64,000 nt of DNA from contig JARWMV010000238.1 in assembly GCA_030998015.1 (NCBI GenBank), forward strand, positions 868,001 through 932,000. Direction: 5' to 3'. Within the stretch, counting starts at the first letter, position 1. Every line of letters starts with the position of its first letter. This stretch comes from Ceratorhiza oryzae-sativae (taxonomy: Eukaryota > Basidiomycota > Agaricomycetes > Cantharellales > Ceratobasidiaceae). A program made the translations under genes and the position numbers. Shown piece after piece: positions 42,365 to 53,895 of the stretch. Under the pieces are notes generated by a model, which was given only the letters and a program-made list of their open reading frames with translations, did no database searches and was not told the DNA's origin.

Positions 42365-43601
42365 GGCGGAGGTAGGCGTTGATCCGGGCTATTATATGTG
42401 TTTCCGTCTGCTGATCTCTGTGGGACACCCGAGTCAAACACGAGCTCGACGCGGCGACGGCGGTGCACGACAGCGAGGGGGGCGAGGGCTGGTGCAGACG
42501 CAGCGGCGGCAGACTGGGCAGCGACGGCAGCAACGGCAGTCGTGGACGAGAGCAGGAGAGCCGCGCTGGGTGCCACACGCCCGCCGGGGATGCGGAGAGC
42601 GCCAGAACAGCGGCACCTAATTGATCCACTCCTGTCTGGGCTTGGCTGGCATTCCATCCGCCGGCGCCGTGTGCCGCTGTATGCGCCCCTGCGTCGGCGC
42701 CACCGCCGTCAGGGTGCCCGCCCCGTCGCTGCCGCCCCCAGCGATTTTCTCGAAATTTTCGCGCGCAGATCGTGCGAGGCGGATGTCTGAAACGCCATGG
42801 GCCAATCAGTGGCGCTCGACCCGCAATTTAGTTGCCCCGTGTGCCACGCCCGGCATGCCCCATTCGCCACGCAGGCGGTGTGGGTGACGATCCCCGGCGA
42901 TCCGGCGCTTGCGAACGGGGAGTGTGGCCATCGATCTCAAAGTCTCCACGACCACCGTCGGCCACGGTCCAGACACCGGCCGAAGCCGCCCAGCGTGAGT
43001 CCATCGCGATGACGGAAGCCTGCGTCTAATTTGTCTGTCCCCGGCTTGGCGCTGTTTCGCCAGCTCGCTCCCCTCTTGCGCCAGGCCCCGCCACAGCTGC
43101 GGATCGCCCCCCATCCCGTTCGCTTCGTGCGTCGATAGCTCTTGTCCGTGTCCTACCCATGACGATGCATCCATGTCTAGACAGTATTACACAAACAACT
43201 CCTAATTCCATCTTGCCAAAAATTACTATTACTGTATCGATAATTCTCAGTCGGTAGGCGACCATTACCGAGTCCATCGTGCGCCTTTTTTCCTGACGTG
43301 CTGGCCAGGAATTCACCTTTAGACCTTTTTCAAACGATTGCATCCACTACCGAACCACTGCGCTAGAAGGCACGCAAACTATGCACGAACGTCCGACGCT
43401 TCTATTATGAGTTATTCCAGGTGGGATAGTCCGTCCCTGTTCCAAACCGCGTTGGTTGTGTACCGTTCCCTAGTCTGAGCTCTGCGCAAACCAGCCAGCC
43501 GGGCTGCTCTCGACAAATCAGCTGCCAGCATTCGCAATCGCTCTGCTCTTGGAGTTCTGGTACGTCCTCATGCTAATATCACTCAAATAGCTCCCTAACG
43601 C
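42365..43601. other. GC-rich intergenic region of 1.2 kb
   Basis: Divergent region between the C2H2 gene and the membrane-protein gene. It contains overlapping open frames on both strands that follow GC content rather than codon structure. The 5' exons of the membrane-protein gene probably lie in its right part, but I could not place them. Confidence 0.4.
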
Positions 43602-45043
43602 CTCTTGCACGACCGGCCTTAGAGGACAAACGGTTGGCACATGATTCAGCACACCCAGAAACCATCCTCACTCGCTCGCTTTGCAGCTCGTCCCCACCGG
43701 AGACACCATTACAATATGTGCATTTTGACAGACTTTCCCTGCAGTCTGGGCCTCTCACTCTATCGGTTCCGGCTGCAGACACTGCAATCATTGATCCTTT
43801 GACGCCATGGCTCGTCATACCTCAGTCACTGGCCGGCTCGTTTCGTGCGTCAATCAAATGCCGATAAGCTACCACTGACTTCCCTGTATAAAGACACTCT
43901 TGCTCCCCACGCCATCCCCCAACGCGCCGTGCTCGGTCCTCGAGGCACTTCGATCCCATTCGCTCTCCCCTGCTCAACCTCTCTCTCCATCTCCCTCCAC
44001 CTCGGCGACACCAACTTGACTATCTTTCCCCAAGACCTCCTCCTCGACAGTAATAGCGCCCACTCAGGGACGTGTATCACCAATTTGCATACATGGGTCA
44101 ACCCAAACCAGAAATCGCTGATACTCGGCTCTCTGTTCGCTCAGGCATTACACGTGTGAGCGTTTTCCAATCGACCCTCGCGAGTTACACATCGTATTCT
44201 AACCCCGCCCCAACGTGCAGCACCGGTAGCGCTCTCGAATGTATCGCCGCCGGTCGATTCGACAAGCGCCACTCTCGTTTGTACAACGACGACCATGACG
44301 GTCGTTGGAAAAAGGCGGTGATTGGTGGCACCATTGGTGGAGTAGTCGGAGCCGCCTTCCTGGCTCTTGGCGCATTCCTTCTGTTTCGTCTCTGTCGGGG
44401 TGGAGGCGCCAGGCGACGTGGAGACAACCCGTCGCGAAGCATCGAGTTTGTTCAGCCCGCAGATCGTCAGTTGCCACATTCAATTGACAAATCTACGGAT
44501 CCGCAACAGTCTAATCCTGCCTCGCGGCATGCACCCTCCCGTTCACCCGACATGCCGATCCCTCTCCAATCTGTTGCTTCTCCAGACGTCAAATCTACAC
44601 ACACACCTCCAGCTGCCGGCCCTAGCTCTCTACCGCAGCCGCCTGCACCCTTTCGCTTGCAGAGGATCGATCGTGGCGGCGAAGTTCGCACGAGCAGTGG
44701 CTCCCAATTCACTGAACATTTTGGGGATCTTCCGCCAGAATACCTCAGGTCTCGTTCACCACTTGGAGATGAACCCTTGCCGCGCACTCCATTCCATCCT
44801 CTAGCCTCTACCAGTGGCTCGAGTCGGGCGGTGGGAAACGTGCAACCTGAACCTGCACTATCATTTGTCCCATTTGACGCCCATTCACAGAAGGCCGATG
44901 TCCGAACTGCGTCATCATCATCCCATCGCAAGGGCAGTGCATCACCAAAGAACAGCCTGCCCCCCGGTGCAGCCTCACCTGTCGAGTCTATAGGTAGCTA
45001 CAAACCAGCAGAGGAGCCACATTCACGTGATGTTTCGATATGA
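43602..45043 (+). CDS. Single-pass membrane protein with degenerate pepsin-like C-lobe (5' end unresolved)
   Basis: The first supportable exon encodes VHFDRLSLQSGPLTLSVPAA, then AIIDPLTPWLVIPQSLAGSF, which resembles the second active-site strand of pepsin-fold proteases (I-x-D-T/S-G-T/S) but with DPLT in place of DTGT. It continues with TNLTIFPQDLLLDSNSAHSG, TCITNLHTWVNPNQ and KSLILGSLFAQALHV, comparable to the family's ILG-x-x-F-x-x-x-y-x-V block. Then a transmembrane helix (AVIGGTIGGVVGAAFLALGA, FLLFRLCR) and a roughly 200-residue Ser/Pro-rich cytosolic tail. Frame breaks at 43856-43858 (one A too many) and near 44155. The N-terminal lobe and signal peptide were not found. The pepsin relationship is inference from weak motifs; the membrane topology is well supported. 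Confidence 0.5.
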
Positions 45044-45511
45044 TACTTCAATGAGTAGACTTTTGGACGTAATCATGACTAGACTCTTTCTCTCAATCTT
45101 TTCTTTTGCTGAACTTTTATGACTCGGCGATGGTAAAACATTTTGGGCTCGGTTTCATAGAGAGATGGACTTGGGCTTATGATTTGATTTGGATGATCTA
45201 GGACTCTTGTTTCTGTGTTCTCTTACTTTGTATCCTGTTTGGGTTTTAGACGTTTCTCTTGGGTTGGTTATGGACCAGCGGCTGTTTTACGAACTTGCAT
45301 ACGACTTGGAATGTACGTAGATCATACGAACAATGCGTGGGGCGGCTCGGTCTTGTCCGAGAAGAAATTGAGCAAATTCAAGGATTAAATAGAATATATG
45401 CACTTGAGGATCATGTAACAGCTGCTTCGGTATTCTGCTCTACATGTCAAGCCCGAGAATTACAGAAGTCTAGCGGTAGAAATATAAACCAAATCGTGGT
45501 CGAAGGCTCCT
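45044..45511. other. Convergent intergenic spacer
   Basis: Between the stops of the membrane-protein gene and the small conserved gene. A 126-codon plus-strand open frame at 45259-45639 is the shadow of the minus-strand gene and is not counted. Confidence 0.5.
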
Positions 45512-45984
45512 CTACTGGTTTGTTTCCTTTGACTCGCCGGGTGCTGTTTGCCCTGTTTCCTGTTTCTGCGAAACAGTTGCTATTCGGAGTCTGGAAGCGC
45601 AGGTTAGGTATTGGATTTGCAGTACGACGGCGTAAATAAAAACGCACTGGTTTCGTTTTGAGAGGACCCGGATTGTGTTCTTTTGTTCCGCAGGGGTGAG
45701 CTCCTGCCAGTTGGATATCCTAGATAGTGTCTAACACGATCATCAATCAAAGCGCTGCTTGTGAGAAACTGGCCTACATACTCCATCGGAATTCACAACC
45801 TATGAATTTTCGAAGTTTTATCATACAGGTAGATGGGGGTGGTGAGTCGACTCACCATAGGTCCCAACTTGTCAAAGCTAATGGACTGTCCTCCGACTTC
45901 GAGTGTCGTGATATCCGAGTCACGGGCTGTCCCTTCACCAGGTGCGGGCAGCAGAAGGGGTGTGTGGTGCTCTTCTGAAGACAT
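45512..45984 (-). CDS. Small conserved fungal protein of unknown function
   Basis: Four exons join in frame: MSSEEHHTPLLLPAPGEG; TTLEVGGQSISFDKLGPM; VVNSDG; TLSRISNWQELTPAEQKNTI; RVLSKRNQ; then LRIATVSQKQETGQTAPGES and a stop at 45512-45514. The core FDKLGPMVVNSDGTLSRI followed by NW-x-x-(M/L)T-x-x-EQ and the RVL-x-KRN tail is a pattern I recall from many small uncharacterised fungal proteins; I cannot name the family. No signal peptide or membrane segment. The introns (GTGAGT, GTATGT and GTGCGT donors) must all be removed to see it, which is why no long open frame marks it. The precise join recovering the motif makes me confident it is real. Confidence 0.75.
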
Positions 45985-46220
45985 GGCGGACAAGGAGCAA
46001 CTGACGGGGGACTATGATGATCTTATATACATGCGTAGTTTGTAAATGTTTGTACTGGTACGTTCTGGAAGAGTCTCCGAGAGTCTGTTGGACATGTAGC
46101 TGTTAATAAACGTGATAGTAGCTCAAGCAAATTATTTATGGATTTATAGTAATACGAACACAAGTTAATGATACAATCTCGTGGTAGTAAAGCAGGCAAA
46201 CGCAGAAACCAACCCTTAAC

Positions 46221-47591
46221 TCAGGCATTGCCGCCATCCATCTTCTGCCTTGCCTCTGTGATTGCCTTGTTGCCATCTCTCTCTTCATCGAAACGGTAAA
46301 TAGGAAGATCCAAAAGAAACACAGTTTTGATAAACTGGGGTAGCCTAAGGAAAATAACATTAGCGATTGCGAATCACCAGAAGCAGAAGCTAACTTTTCG
46401 TAAACGGAAGGCGGCATTGGGATCAGCATGCTAGTACGGGATAGGTATCGTTGATAGTTGGGCCACGCATTTGCGTGCGTCGCTTTGGGTCCATGGGAAA
46501 GGAGGAAGAACTTCTGTGCGGTAGGCTTTTGCGCAGTGGGGCTGTGGGCGCACGAGATTATTTGAGAAACGAGTGAACATGGGGTGCTATGAACTTACAT
46601 TCCGCTCCCAAATATCAAAAGCACCATGGTAAAGAGAGGGCTAGCTAGGGCGCCAAGCTGAACTTGACGTGGACCACTTCGTCCGTCAGAGGCCGAGAGT
46701 GTGATAAGCCAGATGCCCCACCAGCAAAGGATTCTATTATCGTAAACAATGTCAGTGCCGTGTCACTTTAATTGAAGTGACCAGACTAACTCTCCAAAGT
46801 AGGGTGGATGCCTGCTGTATTTCCAAATGCCGTAAGTAGTAGGTTGGTCCTTCGGAGGGTGGGTTGATTTGTACTTGAACTAAAGGAGCAATAGTGAAAC
46901 TACGCTCGTCGGAGAATAGTCGGGTGCTCACCTTTTGAGTATCTGCAATGCTTTCAATCAACCAGCCAACAGCCCAGATAATGACACCAGCAATATCTGT
47001 CCCAGTTCCAAAGTTTGGCTGAACCCCGGCAGAAGGCGTAACCGCGGGAGAGTTCAAAATCGTAACTGGCAGGGAAACCACCCAGACCCAGAGGATCTGT
47101 CCAATCCAGAAGCCAAGGAACTTGAAAAAGTGAGCACGAATATCGTCGAATCGTGTATCCGATCCAGTTTTGAGCACCCGGAATAGCAAAAATCCTGGAT
47201 CGGCATTCAGGATGACTAGAGTGGATCAAAGGAAGGCACAAACCTGCCAGGCGCGTTGCCCAGATCATAACGAAGATGGAGGCTACGAGGTTGCGAGCAT
47301 TGTATATGCCGTTCATGCACAGGGTCAAAATAGCAAGGAGAAAGAAGTTGGATCCTAGCCAGGCTATAAGTTACCGGCGAAGCATGGGTGGCATTGGGAA
47401 CGTACCGCCTGTGAAATCGGTGATCTTGTCAAACTGAAGCCTATCCGCAAAGAAGAGCTTAGTTCAGGCCTGGGGCGTCCCATATCAGTGAGTACCTACG
47501 TCCATGCAATGAAGAAGCCCAGCAACTGATAGCCGGTGGTAACGAGGAGTGTTATGGCGAGGTAGTGTTTGTCGAGCACGTCGAGGGGCAT
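46221..47591 (-). CDS. DUF1295 integral membrane protein (steroid-reductase-like fold)
   Basis: Polytopic membrane protein. Starts MPLDVLDKHYLAITLLVTTG, first helix YQLLGFFIAW. Then KLFFADRLQFDKITDFTGG, a helix with LAILTLCMNGIYNARN, SIFVMIWATRLAGFLLFRVL, the signature DTRFDDIRAHFFKFLGFWIG, IIWAVGWLIESIADTQKFKY, and the reductase-like motif THPPKDQPTTYGIWKYSRHP, PYFGE, with the C-terminal core following. It ends in a stop at 46221-46223 after KMDGGNA. DUF1295 proteins share the fold of 5-alpha steroid reductases and isoprenylcysteine methyltransferases, whose HPPYFGE-type region binds NADPH; the substrate here is unknown. The frame is intact. Head-to-head with the ADF-H gene. Confidence 0.82.
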
Positions 47592-47786
47592 GTTGGGGGA
47601 CTAACGAAGATTACAGCGTCGATGGGAGTATATGTATGGCTGTGGGCCGAGGCCAGGGCGGACGAGAACGCAGATGGTGTCATAGTCGGTCGCCATCGTG
47701 CGGGAGCCATCGACTGATCGAACAGACCTGACTAAGCAGCTCTAATTGGACCGGCGCTTGTTGCCCTTGCATCCCAAACGACCATT
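47592..47786. promoter_or_regulatory. Divergent promoter of DUF1295 and ADF-H genes
   Basis: 195 bp between opposed start codons. No motif recognised. Confidence 0.4.
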
Positions 47787-50591
47787 ATGACCATCGACCT
47801 GTCAGACCCAGCTATAGCCAGCACGTACAATCAGATCTTGAGAGGAGAAGAAAAGGACTGGCTAATCCTCACATATACCAAGGTAGCTCCACTTGCCCAT
47901 CTTTCACCTAATCTAATCCTCTCATCCTAGGCACGCGATGCCCTTCATCTGGCAGACAGCGGCACTGGAGGCCCTGACGGTCTGCGAGATCACTTGAAAC
48001 CACACTCGAACGACGTGGCTTTTGGGTTGGTTCGAATTGGAGGACCGAATCGATTGTTCTTGGTGTGTTATCTCCCTGCCGCGGTTGGGGGTGTAAAACG
48101 AGGCAAGTGACACGGTGTTGCAATGAATCCCAAGGGACTGACACATGCCCTTACGAAAGCACGAGCCATTGTTCATGAAAGGGCTCTCGGAGACATGTTC
48201 CCTGTATGTTCGTCTGATCCTTTGGGTGTAGTCGACTAATATGCTTCTCGGTGAAGGCTCGCCGTGCTGTGCTCAATGTTTCCAGCGAGGCGGAAGTTAC
48301 TATGTCTGCTCTCGAACGCGTCTCGCACACTTCGCCACTCCCAGCGCGCCAACCCGCTCCCGCTTCCCATCATCGCACGACTGCCACTCTCCCCGTGTCC
48401 CCACCGCGAAGCTCAGAAGAAAGCCGCCTTACCCGAGCGCTACCACCACCCCCAGCTCCGGCTCCTGCACAACCGCGGGAAAGGGGGTTGCCGTTGAACC
48501 TGCCCGAGCCATTAGATGTTGAAAGGCAACGCGAAATTAATAAAGAACAACAAGAGGAGCTAACGAGAGAACAGCGAGCCACGGCATCTCACCTGCTAGC
48601 TCCAAATGGCGGAGGAAATGCTGCTACAAGGACATCAAGCCCCAAGCCAGGAAAGCCTCAGCTCAGTGTTGCCGTGCCACCTCGAAGAGAGCGCGGGTTA
48701 CAGCCAATGAAATATGACGGTTACGAATACGAGGATGAAGAAGATGACAATGACATTGGACAGGACGAGGAACTAGATGACGACAGTCCCAAGCAAGAGA
48801 ACATCGTGCTTCGGACTCGTAAGGCAGCTTCTTTCTCGAAGCTTACATCAACTCATGTGTTTTTCACCTCTTTAGATTCTCGACCATCTTCTCGAGGTCC
48901 GACCCCGCCACCAGGGCCATCCATCCTTCGACATCCTTCCCCTATTCCTCCGAGGCCAGATTCTGGCACCTCGGTGCCCAGCGGGTCCCACATACGTTTT
49001 ACTGGACCTCCCAAAGATCACCCTCATCCGTCTCACCACCCTCTCAAGCCTAACGATCAGGTTAGTCCTACAGCTACATCCAACAAAGTTTTGAGCCAAA
49101 CAACGGACCTGTCACGCGGACCAACGACTTCACAAGCAACTATGAGTAGCCGCCCCACGCCCGGCACATCCGCGTTCCAGCGTACAGCGAGCACATCGTC
49201 TAAACCTGAAGAGGCTGCTATTGCCACTGCTGTCTCAGATTCAACCGTGCCTCCTATTGTGGCGTCCTCTTCGTTGCATTCTTCAATCACGTGGCAGTCT
49301 GCCTCGCAACCAAATCAACCGATATCCAGTCTCAACACCAACAGCCCTTTTAATAGTCCACGGCCCTCGCAAAGCCTCAAGTCCACCTCTGATAATATGG
49401 CCCCTACAACTCCAGCAAATGGACTTTCCAATCGCTCGTTACCACCTCAGCCATTTAGTACGTTTTCGACTCGTTCCGGCGCTTCCAATGCCTCTGAATC
49501 CGTCGCGCACTCCCGGAACCCGAGTGTGCCAACTACAGCTGGGCAGACTCATGTCCCGAGCGGGACACTATGCGCGTTTGGGAGGCGAACGTCAGTCTCA
49601 AGTGTTCAACAAAACGGAGGAGCAAACCCGAGCCCGGCATTGCTCGCCCAGATGAACCTCTCCAGCCCAACCAGTTTGCTAGATCGCTCGAGCACAAGTG
49701 CCAGCGCTACAACGTCGTCGTCAGCCTCTACGACAGCCTATCGCCCGATGCCGGTACAGACACATGGTATGACTGAGGCCCAATTGCAAGCTGCTCGATC
49801 CCGGGCCAAGTGGGCGGCAGAAGAGCAAGGGATAGTCATCGCCCCTCAACCGGTTCCAAACAGTTCACTCCCGCGGAGCCCCCCTTTGACACCACCGACG
49901 AGCCCGCCAAGATCGCTGAGCGTGGAGGAGGCCGGAAGAGTGCGAAGGGATGGTGCTGAGAAGATGCGCAGGGAAGCGGAGCGAAGGCGGGAGGAGGACG
50001 AGAAGAAGAAGAGTGCAGAAGAGAAGCGGAAGGCCGAAGCAGAACTCCAGATGAAGATGGAGAAAGAGCGAGAGGTGCGAGAGGAGAAAGAGAGGTTGAA
50101 CAGGCGGAGAGAAGGAAGGAGACCGAGCTTAAAAAGAGAGCAATGGAGGAAGAGCAGAGCAAACGACGGGCGGAGGAGAAGGTGAGGCTCCGAGAGAGAT
50201 TCCAGCAAGTACGAGGGACGGATGAAGTATTCTTGACTGGGCATGTTAACGTGCAGCCCGAGAGTGCAATGGTGAGGATCCAGGTGGCCTGATTTAGCAA
50301 TGGATTAACGTGATATTTTAGACCTGGAAATGGAGATTCTACGAACTCACAGCAGGCGGCCGGCTATGCTTGTACAAGTCGTCGGATGCGCCGGACCGTA
50401 TCAGGCCGTTGGATTCGATAGCTGTAAAGGATGCAGTAAGCATCAACCGCTCGGCCGATGAGCTCGAACTTATTTCGTTCGCGTTCCGGCTCGAGTTTAG
50501 TCGAAACAAGGAGAGTTGGTCTTTCTACTCGGATTCGCAGTACGATATGGACATTTTAACGGAAGGAATAACATGGACCATGGGCTTGTAG
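47787..50591 (+). CDS. Actin-binding protein: ADF-H domain, disordered region, coiled coil, PH-like C-terminus
   Basis: N-terminal ADF/cofilin-homology domain of the Abp1/coactosin type: MTIDLSDPAIASTYNQILRG, WLILTYTKARDALHLADSGT, DVAFGLVRIGGPNRLFL, KARAIVHERALGDMFPARRA and VLNVSSEAEV. Then roughly 450 residues of Ser/Pro-rich sequence with an acidic patch (YEYEDEEDDNDIGQDEELDD), a highly charged coiled coil (REAERRREEDEKKKSAEEKR) and a C-terminal PH-like domain (FLTGHVNVQPESAMTWKWRF, YELTAGGRLCLYKSSD, SFAFRLEFSRNKESWSFYSD, closing ITWTMGL). One frame break at 50094-50095 (GG, one base short) separates the coil from its continuation. Exon structure around 48060-48160 is uncertain. Actin binding is expected from the domain; membrane tethering through the PH domain is inference. 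Confidence 0.78.
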
Positions 50592-50858
50592 CGTGTCACC
50601 CTAAATCGTTTCGTTATGTATGGGTTTTGCAATGTAGAATATCATGTTTATCTATTTAATATGCGGGAACTGATTTAATGAACGCCCTGATAGTCAAGAC
50701 CCTGCTGAGTCAGGGCGCTCTTGAAGAGGCGGCGTTGGCTTGTCGGTGTTCAACGTTCAAAGTTCAACCATAAGTTGCTTGTTTGATGCACGCCACCCTT
50801 TTCTGATTCCAGCCACTTACCGAGTCCACTCTTTCGTTTGATTATTTCGTTTGGTTAC

Positions 50859-52622
50859 ATGGCTTCAGTTGCTCGGCCCCCATCTAGCTCGTCGTATCGG
50901 GCTCCAAGTCCGGCGGGTAGTGTTGATTCTGCGAGTGAGTTTGGTTTTCTCGACGGCTTGTGAACAAAATGCTTATATTTGGACCAGTTGAGCGCTCAAG
51001 AAAATCCACACTGGAGAAACTCTCTCGCGGCGGAACTCCGCAACAACGCACATTTTCACCGGGGATCATGTCTCCTTCAGCTATTCCCATCCCGGTTCCT
51101 TCTTCGACTCCCACTACTCCTATCGCCAATAAAACGCGCAGAACATCATCTTTCGACAAATTATCAGCTATTACAGCTGCAGGTGGTACAGACTCTATGA
51201 TCCCGTTGCCTGTTAGAGTCACGCCCGCACGACGGGCAAGCTCCCCAAGTCATGGCGGAGCTTTAAACGGGTACGCAAGCAGAACGAACGGAAGTTTGGG
51301 TATCTCAGAGGGTGTACCGATTGAATTTGGGGTGGCGAGCCCCTCCCTTGGTGCGTCCCGTTCCCTCTCGCCGACGCGCACTTTGTCGCGTAAGTCTGCG
51401 AAACGTAGGTGTTTCAGCCCCACCTGATGTCCTTCCCCCGTGTGTAGGAATTCCTGTGTCATCAGTCGGGCATGCTCGGACGTTGGCGGACGAGGGACAG
51501 CGCCAGCGCGCAACATCGCCCACAACTCCAGGTGGCGACACCAGCCTTTTAGGAGACGCATCGTTTCGTTCGTCTATGACTTCAACCTCGATGCTCGGAC
51601 TCTCTCCAAACGGGAATTCGTCTGCAAATACGACCGTGCCCGTAAGTCCCACCCCAGGATATCGGCGCTCGCTTGTCGGAGGCGGTACCACCAAGGTATT
51701 GGCCGACTTGCAGGCACATACACTCCAGGTCAAAAGTGTACTCGAGAATACCAAGTCTCAACTTCGATCTTCCCAACGGACAATTGCACAGGTGTGATCA
51801 TGACCCGCCCCGTATTTCATGAGCTTCGCATTCATACTGTCGGTCATAGTTAACTCGCCAGACCGAGGATTTGAAAGATGGACGAGAACGACTAAGGCTG
51901 GAAAATGAGAGTTTGAACAATGTTGTTACGCGCAAAGAGAGGCTGCTGCAAGAGGTATGGCTAAATTCATTTTGCCAATACTATGACTAAACTGTGTTTA
52001 GTTACTTGAACGAGCCCGCAAAGCCGAGAACGAGTGCCAGCTGCTCAAACATCAGCTCAAGTCAGAAACTAGCAGTTCGAAAAAGACCATTCGTGAAATG
52101 GAAACAACCTTGGCCGAAGCCAAGACGGTTGCCCAAAGAAGCGAACGAGAGTATGTTCAATTGCGAGATGCAATGACTCATTTGCGTGAAGGCTGGCGTG
52201 CTGAGGTGGAAGGCCTTCGGGAGGAAATGAAAGCGTCGAGGGCCGAGGCGCAGGATGCCGCCAACAGGCAAAAGGCATTGCTCAAACTGCTTGAGGAGCA
52301 AAGGTGAGCATGCAGCCATCATGCCCCCCTCCCATGTACTCACACTAGGTAGGGCTGAACGACAAAATATGGACAAATTGTATGTCGAACAACGAGCAAT
52401 TCAGGAGGAATTTGCAAGACAGTTCCAAGAGCAACTCTCCAAGGCAATGGAGAGTGTCGAGCAGTCATCGAGGGAGTGCGAGAACGCTGGGCAGACAGCC
52501 AAGTAAGCAGACCCCTCATTTTCGAAACGATTGGTATTAAGATGCTATATAGGGATGTCGCGGATGACTTGGCGCGGTTGAAGCGGCTTATTCATGCTGG
52601 CCCAGGTGCCCGGGATGAATGA
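50859..52622 (+). CDS. She3-like coiled-coil protein
   Basis: Starts MASVARPPSSSSYRAPSPAG. A Ser/Thr/Pro-rich basic N-terminal half follows (KSTLEKLSRGGTPQQRTFSP; LGISEGVPIEFGVASPSLGA), then a long coiled coil beginning TKVLADLQAHTLQVKSVLEN, TKSQLRSSQRTIAQ, TEDLKDGRERLRLENESLNN and running through METTLAEAKTVAQRSEREYV to AKDVADDLARLKRLI. All introns (GTGAGT, GTAAGT and others) join cleanly and no frameshift is needed. The first coil resembles the fungal family named after yeast She3, the adaptor linking mRNA-binding She2 to myosin V. The assignment is from remembered family character only; a generic coiled-coil protein is the alternative. Follows the ADF-H gene on the same strand by 267 bp. 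Confidence 0.6.
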
Positions 52623-53298
52623 TAACACCACACGTACCTTCGCAGTTAACTACCTGATCATACTTTGCGACTCGACTATCTAATTCCGATGTACACCATA
52701 TGCTTTCTTGCCTGCGCATGCTGCCGTCGCCTCTCTGGGTTTCACCCTTGATGTAGATACTTGAGTTTTCCTAATGCCGTGTCCGTGGCTGGTCCTTGGT
52801 CGCGTGGAGATTAGATTAGATACATCGTCAAGCCCCCATCGCCCCCCGTACACCCTCAGGGCTCCTTGGGATACGCGTTTGATGGCGCCGGGATTTTTCC
52901 AAACAACCGTAGCGCGCGGCGTCGAATGAATCCCGGCAGGCATGTCGAGTTCATTTGAGGTTATAGCAGGTACCGAATTGCACCTTCGGAAGGTCAGTAT
53001 GCTACCCGATAACACTAGTCTCACTAGGATAGATGGCAATCTATCCTATCGGACAACGAAGAGCAGAGCCATTCCCTTCTGCGGCCAGTAACCAAATACT
53101 CTGTCAGCCCAGCCACGCGCCACGAGCCTTGGGATTGGTTGACATGATTTAGGGTGATGGAGCCAGTCTGCGACAAGCATGATAGAAGATGGGTAGAGCG
53201 CTAATGCCTATCGATTGGGTGGTACCCTAAAACATGTTGTTGTTTTCGGGCTATATAATATATGTCGCCATTCGGCGCTACTTTAGCAACCCCTCATA
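52623..53298. other. Intergenic region
   Basis: 676 bp before the NTF2-like gene, holding its promoter. No other feature seen. Confidence 0.5.
53252..53262 (+). promoter_or_regulatory. TATA-like element upstream of the NTF2-like gene
   Basis: TATATAATATA begins 47 bp before the start codon at 53299, a plausible TATA-box position if the 5' UTR is very short. Confidence 0.4.
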
Positions 53299-53895
53299 AT
53301 GCCCTTGGCCTCACTCGAGCAAAAACGAACCGTTTGGACACTCACGCCTGAGGAACTCGGGCTGAGGGCCGACGAGGTTCAAGCCGAGCAGAAATGGATT
53401 CAGAGCTTCAACGATCGGTCAGAAGAGTTAGATTGGGACAAGTGGCAAGAGTTTTGGGAGGAGGGTAAGGACAAACTGCGGTGAACATCTGCACATATAC
53501 TTATGTAGATGTAGACGCATTCCTTGTTTTTGGTCACAAAGTTCGAATTGAAGGCAAGGAAGCATTGGCCCGACATTTCAACACTTACCTTAGAATGTTC
53601 AAATCGAGCAAGCACGAGTAAGTTGTGCAAATTGGTACAAGCTGAGAGCGCTAATAAGTCTTCTTGTAGCCTGACGAGACATTCGTTTGACTTAGCCCAA
53701 GGCTTGATCTACCAAACAGCAAAAGTAACGAGTATCATCAACGGGGACCCAACGGGCACTCCTGTTGCCACTCCTATTATAATGGTCATTCATAAGAGGC
53801 TTGGCGAGCATAAGATTCGTGGCTTGGAAATGTATGGGGATTTATCGCAGGTTGAGGATATAATTAAACAGGTAATGGCCAAGGGGTCGAGTTAG
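53299..53895 (+). CDS. NTF2-like (SnoaL-type) protein
   Basis: Three exons (53299-53464, 53509-53617, 53670-53895) give 166 residues. Starts MPLASLEQKRTVWTLTPEEL. The cone-shaped NTF2-like fold is suggested by FNDRSEELDWDKWQEFWEED, AFLVFGHKVRIEGKEALARH, FNTYLRMFKSSKHD, GLIYQTAKVTSIINGDPTGT, PIIMVIHKRLGEHKIRGLEM and YGDLSQVEDIIKQV. This W-x-x-FW-x-x-D-x-F opening is common in small fungal SnoaL-like proteins, which are often lone and of unknown ligand. No transport or transcription link visible. Clean frame. Confidence 0.8.

Noticed and set aside
45259..45639. 126-codon plus-strand open frame
   Set aside because: Antisense to the small conserved minus-strand gene, with no homology or start context.
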